Assembly (NCBI GenBank): GCA_038062615.1
Contig: JBBTWV010000069.1
Coordinates: forward strand, 1 to 20,894
Length of the DNA stretch: 20,894 nt
Direction of reading: 5' to 3'
From: JBBTWV01 sp038062615
GTDB taxonomy: Bacteria > Patescibacteriota > Gracilibacteria > UBA1369 > UM-FILTER-53-11
A model generated the notes under the pieces. The model had not been told where the DNA came from. It worked only from the letters and a program-made list of their open reading frames with translations, and ran no database searches. Positions 1 through 6,115 of this stretch are shown here, piece after piece (position 1 is the first letter of the stretch; each line of letters opens with the position of its first letter). The translations under genes were made by a program, and so were the position numbers.

Positions 1-433
1 CCGAAAGCCGGTCAGTTACCACGCGGGTTATTTCTTCCGGCATGGTCCAGTCAAAACTCCGCAAACCCGCTTCCACGTGCGCTACCTTGATACCTCGTTT
101 GGCCGCGGTAAGCGAGCAGGCCACGGTGGAGCTCACATCGCCTACCACTACCACTAAGTCCGGTTTGTGGCTTTCTAATACGGCATCAAAGGCAATGATG
201 ATCTTTCCCGTCTGCTCGGCGGGTGTTCCGGCTCCAACTTCTAAATTGATATCCGGTGCAGGAATTTCCAAGTCATCAAAAAAAACCTTCGACATTTTTT
301 TGTCGTAATGCTGGCCGGTGTGGACGAGCATTGATTGTATCTGCTTATGCCGGCGCGCCTCCTCCATCAGTGGCGCAATCTTCATGAAGTTTGGCCTTGC
401 CCCTGCCACAAATAAAATGGAAAGTTTCTTCAT
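1..433 (-). CDS. wecB: UDP-N-acetylglucosamine 2-epimerase (non-hydrolysing), N-terminal part
   Basis: This enzyme family interconverts UDP-GlcNAc and UDP-ManNAc in the cytoplasm, supplying ManNAc-type sugars for surface polysaccharide or glycoprotein. Only the first 144 codons are present; the gene runs off the left edge. Family motifs are clear: GARPNFMKIAPL near residues 11-22, HTGQHYD, GDVSSTVA (with the conserved Asp), HVEAGLRSFD, and PEEITR. These carry several of the active-site charged residues of WecB. The start is the ATG at 433, which gives the usual MKKLSILFVAGARP beginning. No Shine-Dalgarno sequence precedes it. It lies 47 bp downstream of rpsT on the same strand and may be read from the rpsT promoter, since no convincing promoter was seen in the gap. 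Family assignment is secure; the exact sugar pathway is not shown here. Confidence 0.93.
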   Translation of the reverse strand, partial: MKKLSILFVAGARPNFMKIAPLMEEARRHKQIQSMLVHTGQHYDKKMSKVFFDDLEIPAPDINLEVGAGTPAEQTGKIIIAFDAVLESHKPDLVVVVGDVSSTVACSLTAAKRGIKVAHVEAGLRSFDWTMPEEITRVVTDRLS

Positions 434-480
434 AGGATTTGCACGTTCAAAACGCCTTTACGGTATTCATTCCGTCAAAA

Positions 481-741
481 CTATTTAGCGGCCAGTATCC
501 GAGCCAGCTTGGACTTCTTTCGGTCGGCGTTGTTGGGGTGAATGAGATTATTTTTGGCGGCTTTATCAACAAGAGCCATAACTTCCGGCATCCGCTTGGT
601 GAACTCATCCAGTTTTTTGGCTTGTGCCAGCTTCATCATCTCCTTCATGGCGGCTTTAAGACGATCTTTTGCGTTGCGATTCACCGTCCGTCGTTTTTCG
701 GACTTTCGCAGATGTTTGATGGCGGCTTTTACAATAGGCAT
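481..741 (-). CDS. rpsT: 30S ribosomal protein S20
   Basis: Ribosomal protein bS20 binds 16S rRNA in the body of the small subunit. The 86-residue product has the family's length, extreme Lys/Arg content and helical pattern. It starts MPIVKAAIKHLRKSEKRR, and the middle keeps the NRNAKDRLKAAMKE segment and the late HPNNADRKKSKLARIL segment typical of S20 C-termini. The ATG at 741 gives a normal S20 N-terminus. The gene is divergent from the Maf-type gene across an 81-bp gap that holds a good promoter for rpsT. The start codon lies only 10 nt past the -10 box, so the transcript may be nearly leaderless. Confidence 0.96.
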   Translation of the reverse strand: MPIVKAAIKHLRKSEKRRTVNRNAKDRLKAAMKEMMKLAQAKKLDEFTKRMPEVMALVDKAAKNNLIHPNNADRKKSKLARILAAK

Positions 742-751
742 AACGCGCTAT

Positions 752-780
752 ACTGTACTAAGTTAAAAGCGAAAAGTCAA
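752..780 (-). promoter_or_regulatory. Promoter of rpsT
   Basis: On the minus strand a -35 box TTGACT (780-775) and a -10 box TACAGT (757-752) are separated by exactly 17 bp. The -10 ends 10 nt before the rpsT start codon, which would leave an untranslated leader of about four bases. A tandem direct repeat AAAAGTC AAAAGTC (772-785 on the plus strand) overlaps the -35 region and could be an operator or chance. Confidence 0.6.
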
Positions 781-822
781 AAGTCGAAATTACAGGTTTA
801 AACTCAGGTAAGTTCTCAAATT

Positions 823-1398
823 ATGAAGCCCGTTATTATTTTGGCCTCCTCCAGTATCTGGCGGCGCCGATTACTCAAAAAACATGGAATCAACGTGAAA
901 GTCCATGTCAGCAAGTTTAAGGAGATGAAGATGCATAAAAATCCCCGCATTTTAGTCTTGCATAATGCGCGTGGTAAGGCTCGTCGCATCGCAGCTCACT
1001 ATAAAAGTGGAATCATTATCGGTGTTGATACGGTTGGCGTTTTTAAAGGAAAGATTCTGGGCAAACCCAACGGGCGTAAAGCGGCACAGCGGATGCTCAA
1101 GATGCTTTTTGGCCACACGCACCAGATTATGACCGGGCTTTGTCTGATCAATACCCAAAATGGCAAAGAACTTACGGCGGTGGTGACGACAAAAATGACG
1201 TTTCGCAAAGTTACTGACTTAGAACTTGCTCAGTATCTTGATGGTGGCGAGTGGAAGGGAAAAGCCGGCTCCTATGCCATTCAAGGTCGCGCTAAAAAAT
1301 TTGTACAAAAAGTGGAAGGCGAGTTGACGAATGTGGTGGGAGTGCCGGTGAACAAACTCAAGGAAATGCTGGTAAAAATACAGAAGCCTTTGGTATAA
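823..1398 (+). CDS. maf: Maf-family nucleoside triphosphate pyrophosphatase
   Basis: Maf proteins hydrolyse non-canonical or modified nucleoside triphosphates to monophosphates and pyrophosphate, a house-cleaning role in the cytoplasm. The 191-aa length is normal. Visible motifs: LASSSIWRRRLL at residues 7-18 (the family's SxSPRRxxLL, with the Pro replaced and the Arg pair kept), GVDTV at 67-71 with the conserved catalytic Asp, GKPNGRKAAQRMLKML, FGHTHQIMTGLCL, then GEWKGKAGSYAIQG and EGELTNVVGVPVNKL. The ATG at 823 gives a standard Maf start. It is first in a plus-strand trio; the next gene begins 7 bp after its stop. Only weak purine stretches precede the start. Whether it prefers dTTP/UTP or methylated nucleotides cannot be judged from the sequence. 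Confidence 0.9.
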   Translation: MKPVIILASSSIWRRRLLKKHGINVKVHVSKFKEMKMHKNPRILVLHNARGKARRIAAHYKSGIIIGVDTVGVFKGKILGKPNGRKAAQRMLKMLFGHTHQIMTGLCLINTQNGKELTAVVTTKMTFRKVTDLELAQYLDGGEWKGKAGSYAIQGRAKKFVQKVEGELTNVVGVPVNKLKEMLVKIQKPLV

Positions 1399-1399
1399 T
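1394..1399 (+). promoter_or_regulatory. Possible extended -10 promoter for the YtxH-like gene
   Basis: TGGTATAAT (1391-1399) is an extended -10 element with a perfect TATAAT. It overlaps the stop codon of the Maf-type gene. The next gene's ATG begins 7 nt past the last T, where transcription would normally start, so the message would be truly leaderless. No -35 box is visible and the location inside a coding end allows chance. Confidence 0.35.
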
Positions 1400-1405
1400 T
1401 CGTCT

Positions 1406-1873
1406 ATGGCAGGAATGGGGAAAGTTGGATGGTTCTTTGGTCTCATTTTTGGGACGATTTTTGGTGTGCTTTTTGCCCCACGGAAGGGAAAAGATCTTCG
1501 CCAGCGCATGAAAACAGATCGCAAAAAAGGCCGATTTGGTGTAGCTCCTTTGCAAGATGATTTAAAGTCGCTGGGGCAGGAGCTCGCCGAGATTGCGCGC
1601 GATCTTTATGATTCAGAAATGGTTCATGAGATTATTGTGAAGGGGCGAAAGAAGGTAAAAGAGCTTTCGGATGATCTGGTTGGGGAGGCCGTGGATTTCC
1701 ATACTACCCGCATTGAGCCCTTGGCGCGTGATGCCATGGGCGAAGGCGAGAAAACTTTTAAAAAAGCGAAGGGGGAGTTTAAGCTTTTTAAAAGGAAGGT
1801 TAAAAAAAGTGCGTCTATTGGAAAACGTGCACTCAAAGACATGAAGTCCGTCATGAAAAAAAAGAATCCTTAG
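1406..1873 (+). CDS. YtxH-like small membrane protein
   Basis: The first 24 residues form one Gly-rich membrane helix (GWFFGLIFGTIFGVLFAP), followed at once by RKGKDLRQRM. This is the YtxH-domain signature: a Gly-zipper helix, then APxxGKxLR. The remaining 120 residues are highly charged and Lys-rich, probably helical or coiled-coil, and should lie in the cytoplasm by the positive-inside rule. YtxH proteins are small, often stress-linked membrane proteins without a defined biochemical role. The product is longer (155 aa) than a minimal YtxH. The ATG at 1406 was chosen; M4 (ATG at 1415) is an alternative with a slightly purine-rich upstream. It sits 7 bp after the Maf-type gene and 4 bp before the next gene, so it is probably co-transcribed. 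Confidence 0.75.
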   Translation: MAGMGKVGWFFGLIFGTIFGVLFAPRKGKDLRQRMKTDRKKGRFGVAPLQDDLKSLGQELAEIARDLYDSEMVHEIIVKGRKKVKELSDDLVGEAVDFHTTRIEPLARDAMGEGEKTFKKAKGEFKLFKRKVKKSASIGKRALKDMKSVMKKKNP

Positions 1874-1877
1874 GGAT

Positions 1878-2435
1878 ATGCTGAAACCAAAGATTTATGT
1901 TTTGGGGCCAGCTGACAGTTTTTCCGATTTGGCAGTCCGCCGCTTTAGGAATGCGAAAATTGCCTATGCGTCCTCTTTTGCGGTGTTATTTAAAAGGATA
2001 CAGAGCGGTTCGTTGGTTCTGCTCCCGGTACATAATAAAATTATAGGCCCGATTCCGGAGGTTAAAAAATATTTGAAGACTCATCCTGTGAAAATTATGA
2101 AGAAATTTAGGATGCCGATTTCTTTTGTTTTGGCTTCAAAAAGGAAGATGTCACTTTCTGAGGTGAGAAGGATTTATAGCATTGGTCCGGCAATGGATCA
2201 GTGCAAAAAGTTTTTAAAAAAATATCTCTCTTCCTCAAAAAAAGTTCGAGTAGCTTCTACTGCGCAAGCGTATAAAAAAATTGTTCAACTAACAGCACAG
2301 GGCGCTGCAGCAATAGGATCTCTGGCCGGTGCAAAAAGTTATCAACTTGTAGTATTAGCACGGCAAATACAAGACGATCCAAAAGATTGGACCGAGTTTG
2401 TTATTGTTAAAGTAGCAACGCCGGAGGCGGAGTGA
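1878..2435 (+). CDS. Prephenate-dehydratase-like protein with altered catalytic motifs
   Basis: Prephenate dehydratase makes phenylpyruvate for phenylalanine synthesis. This 185-aa protein follows the whole catalytic domain: GPADSFSDLAV at residues 10-20 (family GPxGSFSxxAA), LLPVHNKIIG at 48-57 (family PVENSxxG), DQCKKFLKKY at 107-116, STAQA at 127-131, and AAIGSLAGAKSYQL at 144-157. It ends with WTEF at 171-174, where the family has the catalytic TRF. The Thr is kept but the Arg is Glu. The Glu of PVEN is His, and the SHPQ motif is SIGP. No ACT regulatory domain follows. It may be a divergent, repurposed or inactive homologue; I would not assume Phe synthesis. The stop (TGA) lies 29 bp inside the convergent frdD gene. 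No other aromatic-pathway gene is in the window. Confidence 0.7.
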   Translation: MLKPKIYVLGPADSFSDLAVRRFRNAKIAYASSFAVLFKRIQSGSLVLLPVHNKIIGPIPEVKKYLKTHPVKIMKKFRMPISFVLASKRKMSLSEVRRIYSIGPAMDQCKKFLKKYLSSSKKVRVASTAQAYKKIVQLTAQGAAAIGSLAGAKSYQLVVLARQIQDDPKDWTEFVIVKVATPEAE

Positions 2436-2787
2436 TTTTTTGAGACGCCAAAATCTCGGGAGCGAGAATAAAAAGATACACGGTTGCGAGTAGCATGAAT
2501 ACAAAAAACAAAAGCATGAGAGTTATTCCGATGGATTTTTGATACTTTGTTATGCCCACATCAAATAGAATGGTTTTGGTTCTGTATAAGCCGTGGTAAA
2601 GGGCACAAAGAATAAGAATAAAAAAATAGGCACGGAAAAGGAATGATTCCATGAGGTACATTATGCTGTCCTTGCTGGAAAGTGCCCAAATGTGAGCTGG
2701 CAAAATAAAGGCGCTGAGCATGGCCGTGCCACTGAACGTGAACCACAGTAATCCTTTTATAAAAGCGGGACGAGAGGTGTTAGACAT
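2407..2787 (-). CDS. frdD: Fumarate reductase membrane anchor subunit D
   Basis: FrdD and FrdC form the membrane anchor of quinol:fumarate reductase and the quinol site. The 126-aa product has three membrane helices: about 10-32 (with SGTAMLSAFILPAHIW, like the E. coli FSxxxMxxAxxxPxxI segment), about 46-68, and about 86-112. The loop reads HGLYRTKTILFDVGI where E. coli FrdD has a His-rich CGLHRMHHAMHDLKI, so most of those histidines are absent and only one precedes the segment. The anchor looks like the haem-free E. coli-type class, but this should be confirmed by modelling. Its ATG overlaps the end of frdC by 8 bp, which points to translational coupling. Its 3' end overlaps the convergent prephenate-dehydratase-like gene by 29 bp. 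No Shine-Dalgarno sequence is present. Confidence 0.83.
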   Translation of the reverse strand: MSNTSRPAFIKGLLWFTFSGTAMLSAFILPAHIWALSSKDSIMYLMESFLFRAYFFILILCALYHGLYRTKTILFDVGITKYQKSIGITLMLLFFVFMLLATVYLFILAPEILASQKITPPPALLL

Positions 2788-3127
2788 AGAGGAATATGAG
2801 CAGGAAATATGAACCTATAAGCCAAGCTACGACGAGAAGCAAAAAAAGGAAAAGTTGCATCCATTTTGGAAGAAGAACGGGGGTTATTTTTACCGTAACC
2901 CAAAACCATGTAAGGGTGTGTATAACCGCCGCAATAAGACCAATCCAGCTAATCGTTTTAAAAAATATGCCCCTTGAAAAATTGAGGGTGGCGTCCGTCA
3001 TGGCCAGTGTCAAAAAAATCATGACATAGAGGGCAATAAAGACGCCGGTGAGCTCCCGGAGAAAGTACACGACGGTTTGAGGATTACGCGTCCACCAAAA
3101 TGGTGATTGTTTTTGTTCAAAGCTCAT
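2780..3127 (-). CDS. frdC: Fumarate reductase membrane anchor subunit C
   Basis: This 115-aa protein has three hydrophobic helices and matches the E. coli FrdC pattern in two diagnostic places. PFWWTRNPQTVVYFLRELTG at residues 9-28 corresponds to the family's WWKKLPFYRFYMLREGTA and keeps the Arg-Glu pair (R24, E25) next to the quinol site. AAVIHTLTWFW at 66-76 corresponds to AALLHTKTWF, including the His (H70) known to matter for quinol chemistry in E. coli. Together with subunit D it ties the soluble FrdAB dimer to the membrane. The start overlaps the end of frdB by 11 bp. The gene order A-B-C-D is the fumarate-reductase order and differs from the usual succinate-dehydrogenase order C-D-A-B. 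Confidence 0.87.
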   Translation of the reverse strand: MSFEQKQSPFWWTRNPQTVVYFLRELTGVFIALYVMIFLTLAMTDATLNFSRGIFFKTISWIGLIAAVIHTLTWFWVTVKITPVLLPKWMQLFLFLLLVVAWLIGSYFLLIFLYV

Positions 3128-3872
3128 GACTTTTTTCCGTTAAATTACTTAGGACTTTTTGGGCAAGTCGTCCGGCACCCATGAGTTTAAGCCGTTGGAG
3201 TGCCAGAGCGGGGTCTACTCGTTTGGGGCAAACCGCGGAACACTCACCCACAAAACTGCACTTCCAAACGCCTTTTTCACCAATCAACGCGTCCATGCGC
3301 TTGGCTTTGGACTCATCGCGGTTATCGCTTATGTAGCGGTAGGCAAGGGCACCGGCCGCAGGGCCAATAAAGTTTTTATCGAGTCCGTATACCGGGCAGG
3401 CGCTGTAGCAGAGCATGCACTTAATACACTGGCTGGTTTGGTCTATTTTTTGACGCTGTTTGGGAGTTTGTTGATACTCGCCATCTTCTAATGGCTTTTC
3501 TTCAGCGTGGTCCGTGTAGGGCAAAACATCGCTCATCTTGTTGACGGCGTCATCAATATCCACCACAAGGTCTTTAATAATGGGGAAGTTTCGGAGCGGC
3601 GTCACTCGCACGGGGCTTGGAATATTTTTGAGGTAGGTTTGGCACATCAAAATCGGTTTGCCATTCACCACCGCGGAGCAGCTTCCGCAAATTCCCATGC
3701 GGCACGACCAACGAAATGTGAGGCTTCCATCCTGTTCATCTTTGATTTGCTGGAGGGCATCCAGCACGGTTAAATCTTCATGGAATCTCAGCTCGTAGCT
3801 TTGAAAAAACGGCTCAGATTTTTCTTGGTGATAGCGCTGTACCGTTAATACTTGCGTTCCATCGGTTGCCAT
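3117..3872 (-). CDS. frdB: Fumarate reductase iron-sulfur subunit B
   Basis: FrdB carries electrons from membrane quinol to the flavin of FrdA through three iron-sulfur clusters. All ligands are present. The plant-type [2Fe-2S] site is C57, C62, C65 and C77 (CRMGICGSC plus a later Cys). CIKCMLCYSACPVYG gives C149, C152, C155 and C159, and CSFVGECSAVCPKRVDP gives C205, C211 and C215. This is the normal [4Fe-4S] plus [3Fe-4S] set, each one residue off the E. coli FrdB numbering. The 251-aa length fits. The ATG at 3872 overlaps the end of frdA by 28 bp; it gives MATDGTQVLTVQRY, a normal FrdB start. The stop is TGA within the start of frdC, which supports UGA being a real stop codon here. Confidence 0.96.
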   Translation of the reverse strand: MATDGTQVLTVQRYHQEKSEPFFQSYELRFHEDLTVLDALQQIKDEQDGSLTFRWSCRMGICGSCSAVVNGKPILMCQTYLKNIPSPVRVTPLRNFPIIKDLVVDIDDAVNKMSDVLPYTDHAEEKPLEDGEYQQTPKQRQKIDQTSQCIKCMLCYSACPVYGLDKNFIGPAAGALAYRYISDNRDESKAKRMDALIGEKGVWKCSFVGECSAVCPKRVDPALALQRLKLMGAGRLAQKVLSNLTEKSHEL

Positions 3873-5542
3873 TGAGTAATGGTTACTGGCTTTTCTTGGG
3901 TTATCATACCGGACGCGCCGCGGGTGATGAAGGTATGTTTGAGGAATTTTTCATCGTTGCGAGTAGGGAAGTCGGTGCGCAGGTGGGAGCCGCGCGATTC
4001 TTGGCGATGAAGCGCTGCCATGAGAACTGACTCTGCCACGGTGAGCATGTTCTTGAGCTCAAGCAGGCTGGTGAATTCTGTATTGAAGAGTTTGGAATGA
4101 TCATGCAGGGAGATGCGGCCAAAACACTCAGCGATTTTTTCATGATTTTCCAGGGCTTTTTTAAGACCTTCTCCGGTGCGTTCAATTCCAGCGTGTTCTT
4201 GCATATTATTTTGCAATGCCTCACGGACTTGAGCCACTCGCTCATTTCCTTCTTGATGCAAAAGTTGATCCAGATTTTTTTCTTCATCTTCAAGTTCGTT
4301 TGGATTTAGGTTTGGGAGATCAACTTGATCACAATACTCAGCGGCTTTGAGTCCTGCCGCTCTGCCAAAGACCAAACACTCTGCCAGGGAGTTTGAACCC
4401 AAGCGATTGGCGCCGTTAATGCTTACGCATGCGGTTTCACCGGCGGCAAAAAGTCCGGGGATTTCGGTTTCGCCGTGCAAGTTGGTACTCACGCCGCCCA
4501 TAAAATAATGAGCTACCGGTGTCACCGGAATCGGTTCATAAACGGGATCAACTCCGGCAAAATCTTTGGAAACTTCCCGCACGAGCGGCAGTTTTTCATC
4601 AATAATTTTTTGCCCCAAGTGGCGAATATCCAAATGGACGTATGGTCCGTATGGACCGGTAAATCCTCGGCCGGCCTTGATCTCGCTCATAATGGAGCGG
4701 GAAATAATATCGCGCGGCCCCAGTTCCATTTTGCTTGGCAGGTAGTCTTTCATGAATCGCTCACCCTTATTGTTGAGCAAGTAGCCTCCTTCACCGCGCG
4801 CGCCTTCGGTAATCAAAATCCCGGTGCGAGGCAAACCCGTTGGGTGAAACTGCACAAACTCCATGTCTTTCAGCGGCACGCCGATGTCGTAAGCAAGCGC
4901 CATGCCGTCACCAGTTTTGATATTTCCGTTAGTGGTAAATGAATAGATTTTTCCGGCGCCGCCAGTGGCCAAAATAATCGTTTTAGCTTTAAATGCCGCC
5001 ATTTTTCCGCCGCGTAAATCTAGGGCGGTGAGCCCCGTAACTCCGCCGTTCGTCCGTAATAATTTGGTGGCGAACCACTCATCAAATCTTTTAATATTGG
5101 GATATTTGAGCGTGCGCTCAAATAAGGTATGAAGCATGTAAAAGCCTGTTTTATCCGCCGCAAAAACGGTTCGCTTTACACTCATGCCTCCAAATGCGCG
5201 CACGGCAATTTTTCCGTCTTCTTCGCGGCTCCATGGGCAACCCCAATGCTCCATTTGAATGATTTCGCGCGGGGCTTCTTTTACAAAAAATTCTACGGCG
5301 TCTTGGTCTGCCAAGTAGTCGCTGCCGCGAATGGTGTCAAAACAGTGCTGCTTAAAACTGTCGTAATCGCGCATCACTCCGGCAATGCCACCTTCGGCAG
5401 AAACCGTGTGGCTGCGCACCGGGTAAACCTTTGAGACCAGAGAAATTTTAAGTTGAGGATAGTTCTCTGCAGCCGCAAGAGCAGCGCGTAAACCGGCTGC
5501 GCCGCCACCCGCAATCAGAATATCACTCTCAAAAACTTCCAC
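3845..5542 (-). CDS. frdA: Fumarate reductase flavoprotein subunit A
   Basis: FrdA reduces fumarate to succinate on covalently bound FAD at the cytoplasmic face of the membrane. Visible features: dinucleotide-binding GGGAAG at residues 12-17; SHTVSAEGG with H45 as the FAD-linking histidine; FHPTGLPRTG with H233; TEGARGEGGYLL with E246 and R249; AHYFMGGV; and ANRLGSNSLAE. These match the substrate-binding and proton-relay residues of E. coli FrdA almost position for position. At 565 aa it is slightly shorter than E. coli FrdA. The start is GTG at 5542; an in-frame TGA lies five codons upstream, so no earlier start is possible. A possible -10 box ends 11 nt before the start. It is the first of four overlapping frd genes. 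Confidence 0.96.
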   Translation of the reverse strand: MEVFESDILIAGGGAAGLRAALAAAENYPQLKISLVSKVYPVRSHTVSAEGGIAGVMRDYDSFKQHCFDTIRGSDYLADQDAVEFFVKEAPREIIQMEHWGCPWSREEDGKIAVRAFGGMSVKRTVFAADKTGFYMLHTLFERTLKYPNIKRFDEWFATKLLRTNGGVTGLTALDLRGGKMAAFKAKTIILATGGAGKIYSFTTNGNIKTGDGMALAYDIGVPLKDMEFVQFHPTGLPRTGILITEGARGEGGYLLNNKGERFMKDYLPSKMELGPRDIISRSIMSEIKAGRGFTGPYGPYVHLDIRHLGQKIIDEKLPLVREVSKDFAGVDPVYEPIPVTPVAHYFMGGVSTNLHGETEIPGLFAAGETACVSINGANRLGSNSLAECLVFGRAAGLKAAEYCDQVDLPNLNPNELEDEEKNLDQLLHQEGNERVAQVREALQNNMQEHAGIERTGEGLKKALENHEKIAECFGRISLHDHSKLFNTEFTSLLELKNMLTVAESVLMAALHRQESRGSHLRTDFPTRNDEKFLKHTFITRGASGMITQEKPVTITQWQPMERKY

Positions 5543-5553
5543 GCCGCGAGCGT

Positions 5554-5559
5554 ATCATA
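5554..5559 (-). promoter_or_regulatory. Possible -10 box of the frdABCD operon
   Basis: TATGAT (5559-5554 on the minus strand) ends 11 nt before the GTG start of frdA, predicting a leader of only about five bases. A convincing -35 box is not visible at the expected distance. The same 11-nt spacing is seen for the 124-aa gene upstream, which raises confidence slightly. Read-through from that upstream gene remains possible. Confidence 0.35.
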
Positions 5560-5629
5560 CTTCACCTTCTCTTCCGAGTTTTATAGCTGAAGGTTTTACC
5601 CATTCTGCGATTTCCCCATCTGCCTCAGC

Positions 5630-6004
5630 TCATGCAACTTGTACGATCCTTCCGTCTTGACTGTCTAAAGGAGACCCATGGAGTCTTACAATTTTTACTC
5701 CTTGTCCTGGCTTAAATCTGATAGTTCCAATTGTTATAACGGCTAAATCCCCAGGGTGGAGAGGAGGGAGTTTGTCTTGGTAACTTCGGAGCGAAACGGT
5801 TACTCCTCCTACGGATTCATATGTTGAATAACCATCTATAGGGTTACTTGTGCTCCCCGTGTGAAAACAAGCATCATAAGGTTTCTCGGCAAGTCTTAAA
5901 AAACTGGCTAACTTGTCAGGTTGCAATGCGCCTTTTTCAACAAGTTCATGTGCTCTTGCCGAAAGTTCTGCGGCTTTTTCTGTAAGATCTGGCTCCTCTC
6001 TCAT
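5630..6004 (-). CDS. Hypothetical protein (124 aa) upstream of frdA
   Basis: I do not recognise this protein. It has a charged helical N-terminus (residues 5-45) and a β-like second half rich in Gly, Val and Pro (for example GGVTVSLRSY and GDLAVITIGTIRFKPGQG). It has no signal peptide or membrane helix, so it is probably cytoplasmic. The start at ATG 6004 is supported by an extended -10 box 11 nt upstream. The frame ends at TGA (5632-5630), but the next 24 codons, down to a second TGA at 5557-5555, look like normal protein (they include GEIAEWVKPSAIKLG). The true gene may therefore once have been, or still be, about 148 aa. It is on the same strand and in the same frame as frdA, which follows 87 bp downstream. 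Confidence 0.6.
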   Translation of the reverse strand: MREEPDLTEKAAELSARAHELVEKGALQPDKLASFLRLAEKPYDACFHTGSTSNPIDGYSTYESVGGVTVSLRSYQDKLPPLHPGDLAVITIGTIRFKPGQGVKIVRLHGSPLDSQDGRIVQVA

Positions 6005-6015
6005 AAACTGTAGTG

Positions 6016-6024
6016 ATTATAGCA
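6016..6024 (-). promoter_or_regulatory. Extended -10 promoter of the 124-aa gene
   Basis: The minus strand reads TGCTATAAT (6024-6016), a perfect TATAAT with the TGn extension. It ends 11 nt before the ATG at 6004, so the expected leader is about five bases. No -35 box is evident, which extended -10 promoters can tolerate. Confidence 0.55.
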
Positions 6025-6115
6025 ATTATTTTTAAAGTTCTCTGCATCCACTTGCCATTTTTTCTATACACCGTCGTTCGTCTCCAATATTCTATCCAAA
6101 GTGGTCGGTTTTATT

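Noticed and set aside
434..480. Intrinsic terminator between rpsT and the epimerase gene
   Set aside because: Only a 4-bp ACGG/CCGT stem without a U-run follows the stop.
2407..3127. Succinate dehydrogenase anchor subunits (SdhC/SdhD)
   Set aside because: Sequence motifs, especially WWxRNP..YFLRE and AAVIHTLTWF, and the A-B-C-D gene order fit FrdC/FrdD better. The direction of the reaction in vivo is still not proven by sequence.
4475..4942. 155-codon plus-strand frame opposite frdA
   Set aside because: It is a shadow of a well-conserved gene, with no family resemblance.
5630..5632. Selenocysteine codon at the 124-aa gene's TGA
   Set aside because: No SECIS-like hairpin is visible just downstream, and the surroundings do not resemble a redox motif.
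3117..6004. UGA read as glycine (genetic code 25) across the window
   Set aside because: No gene needs an internal UGA. Extension past the frdB TGA gives only a short unconvincing tail overlapping frdC. The 124-aa gene is the sole ambiguous case.
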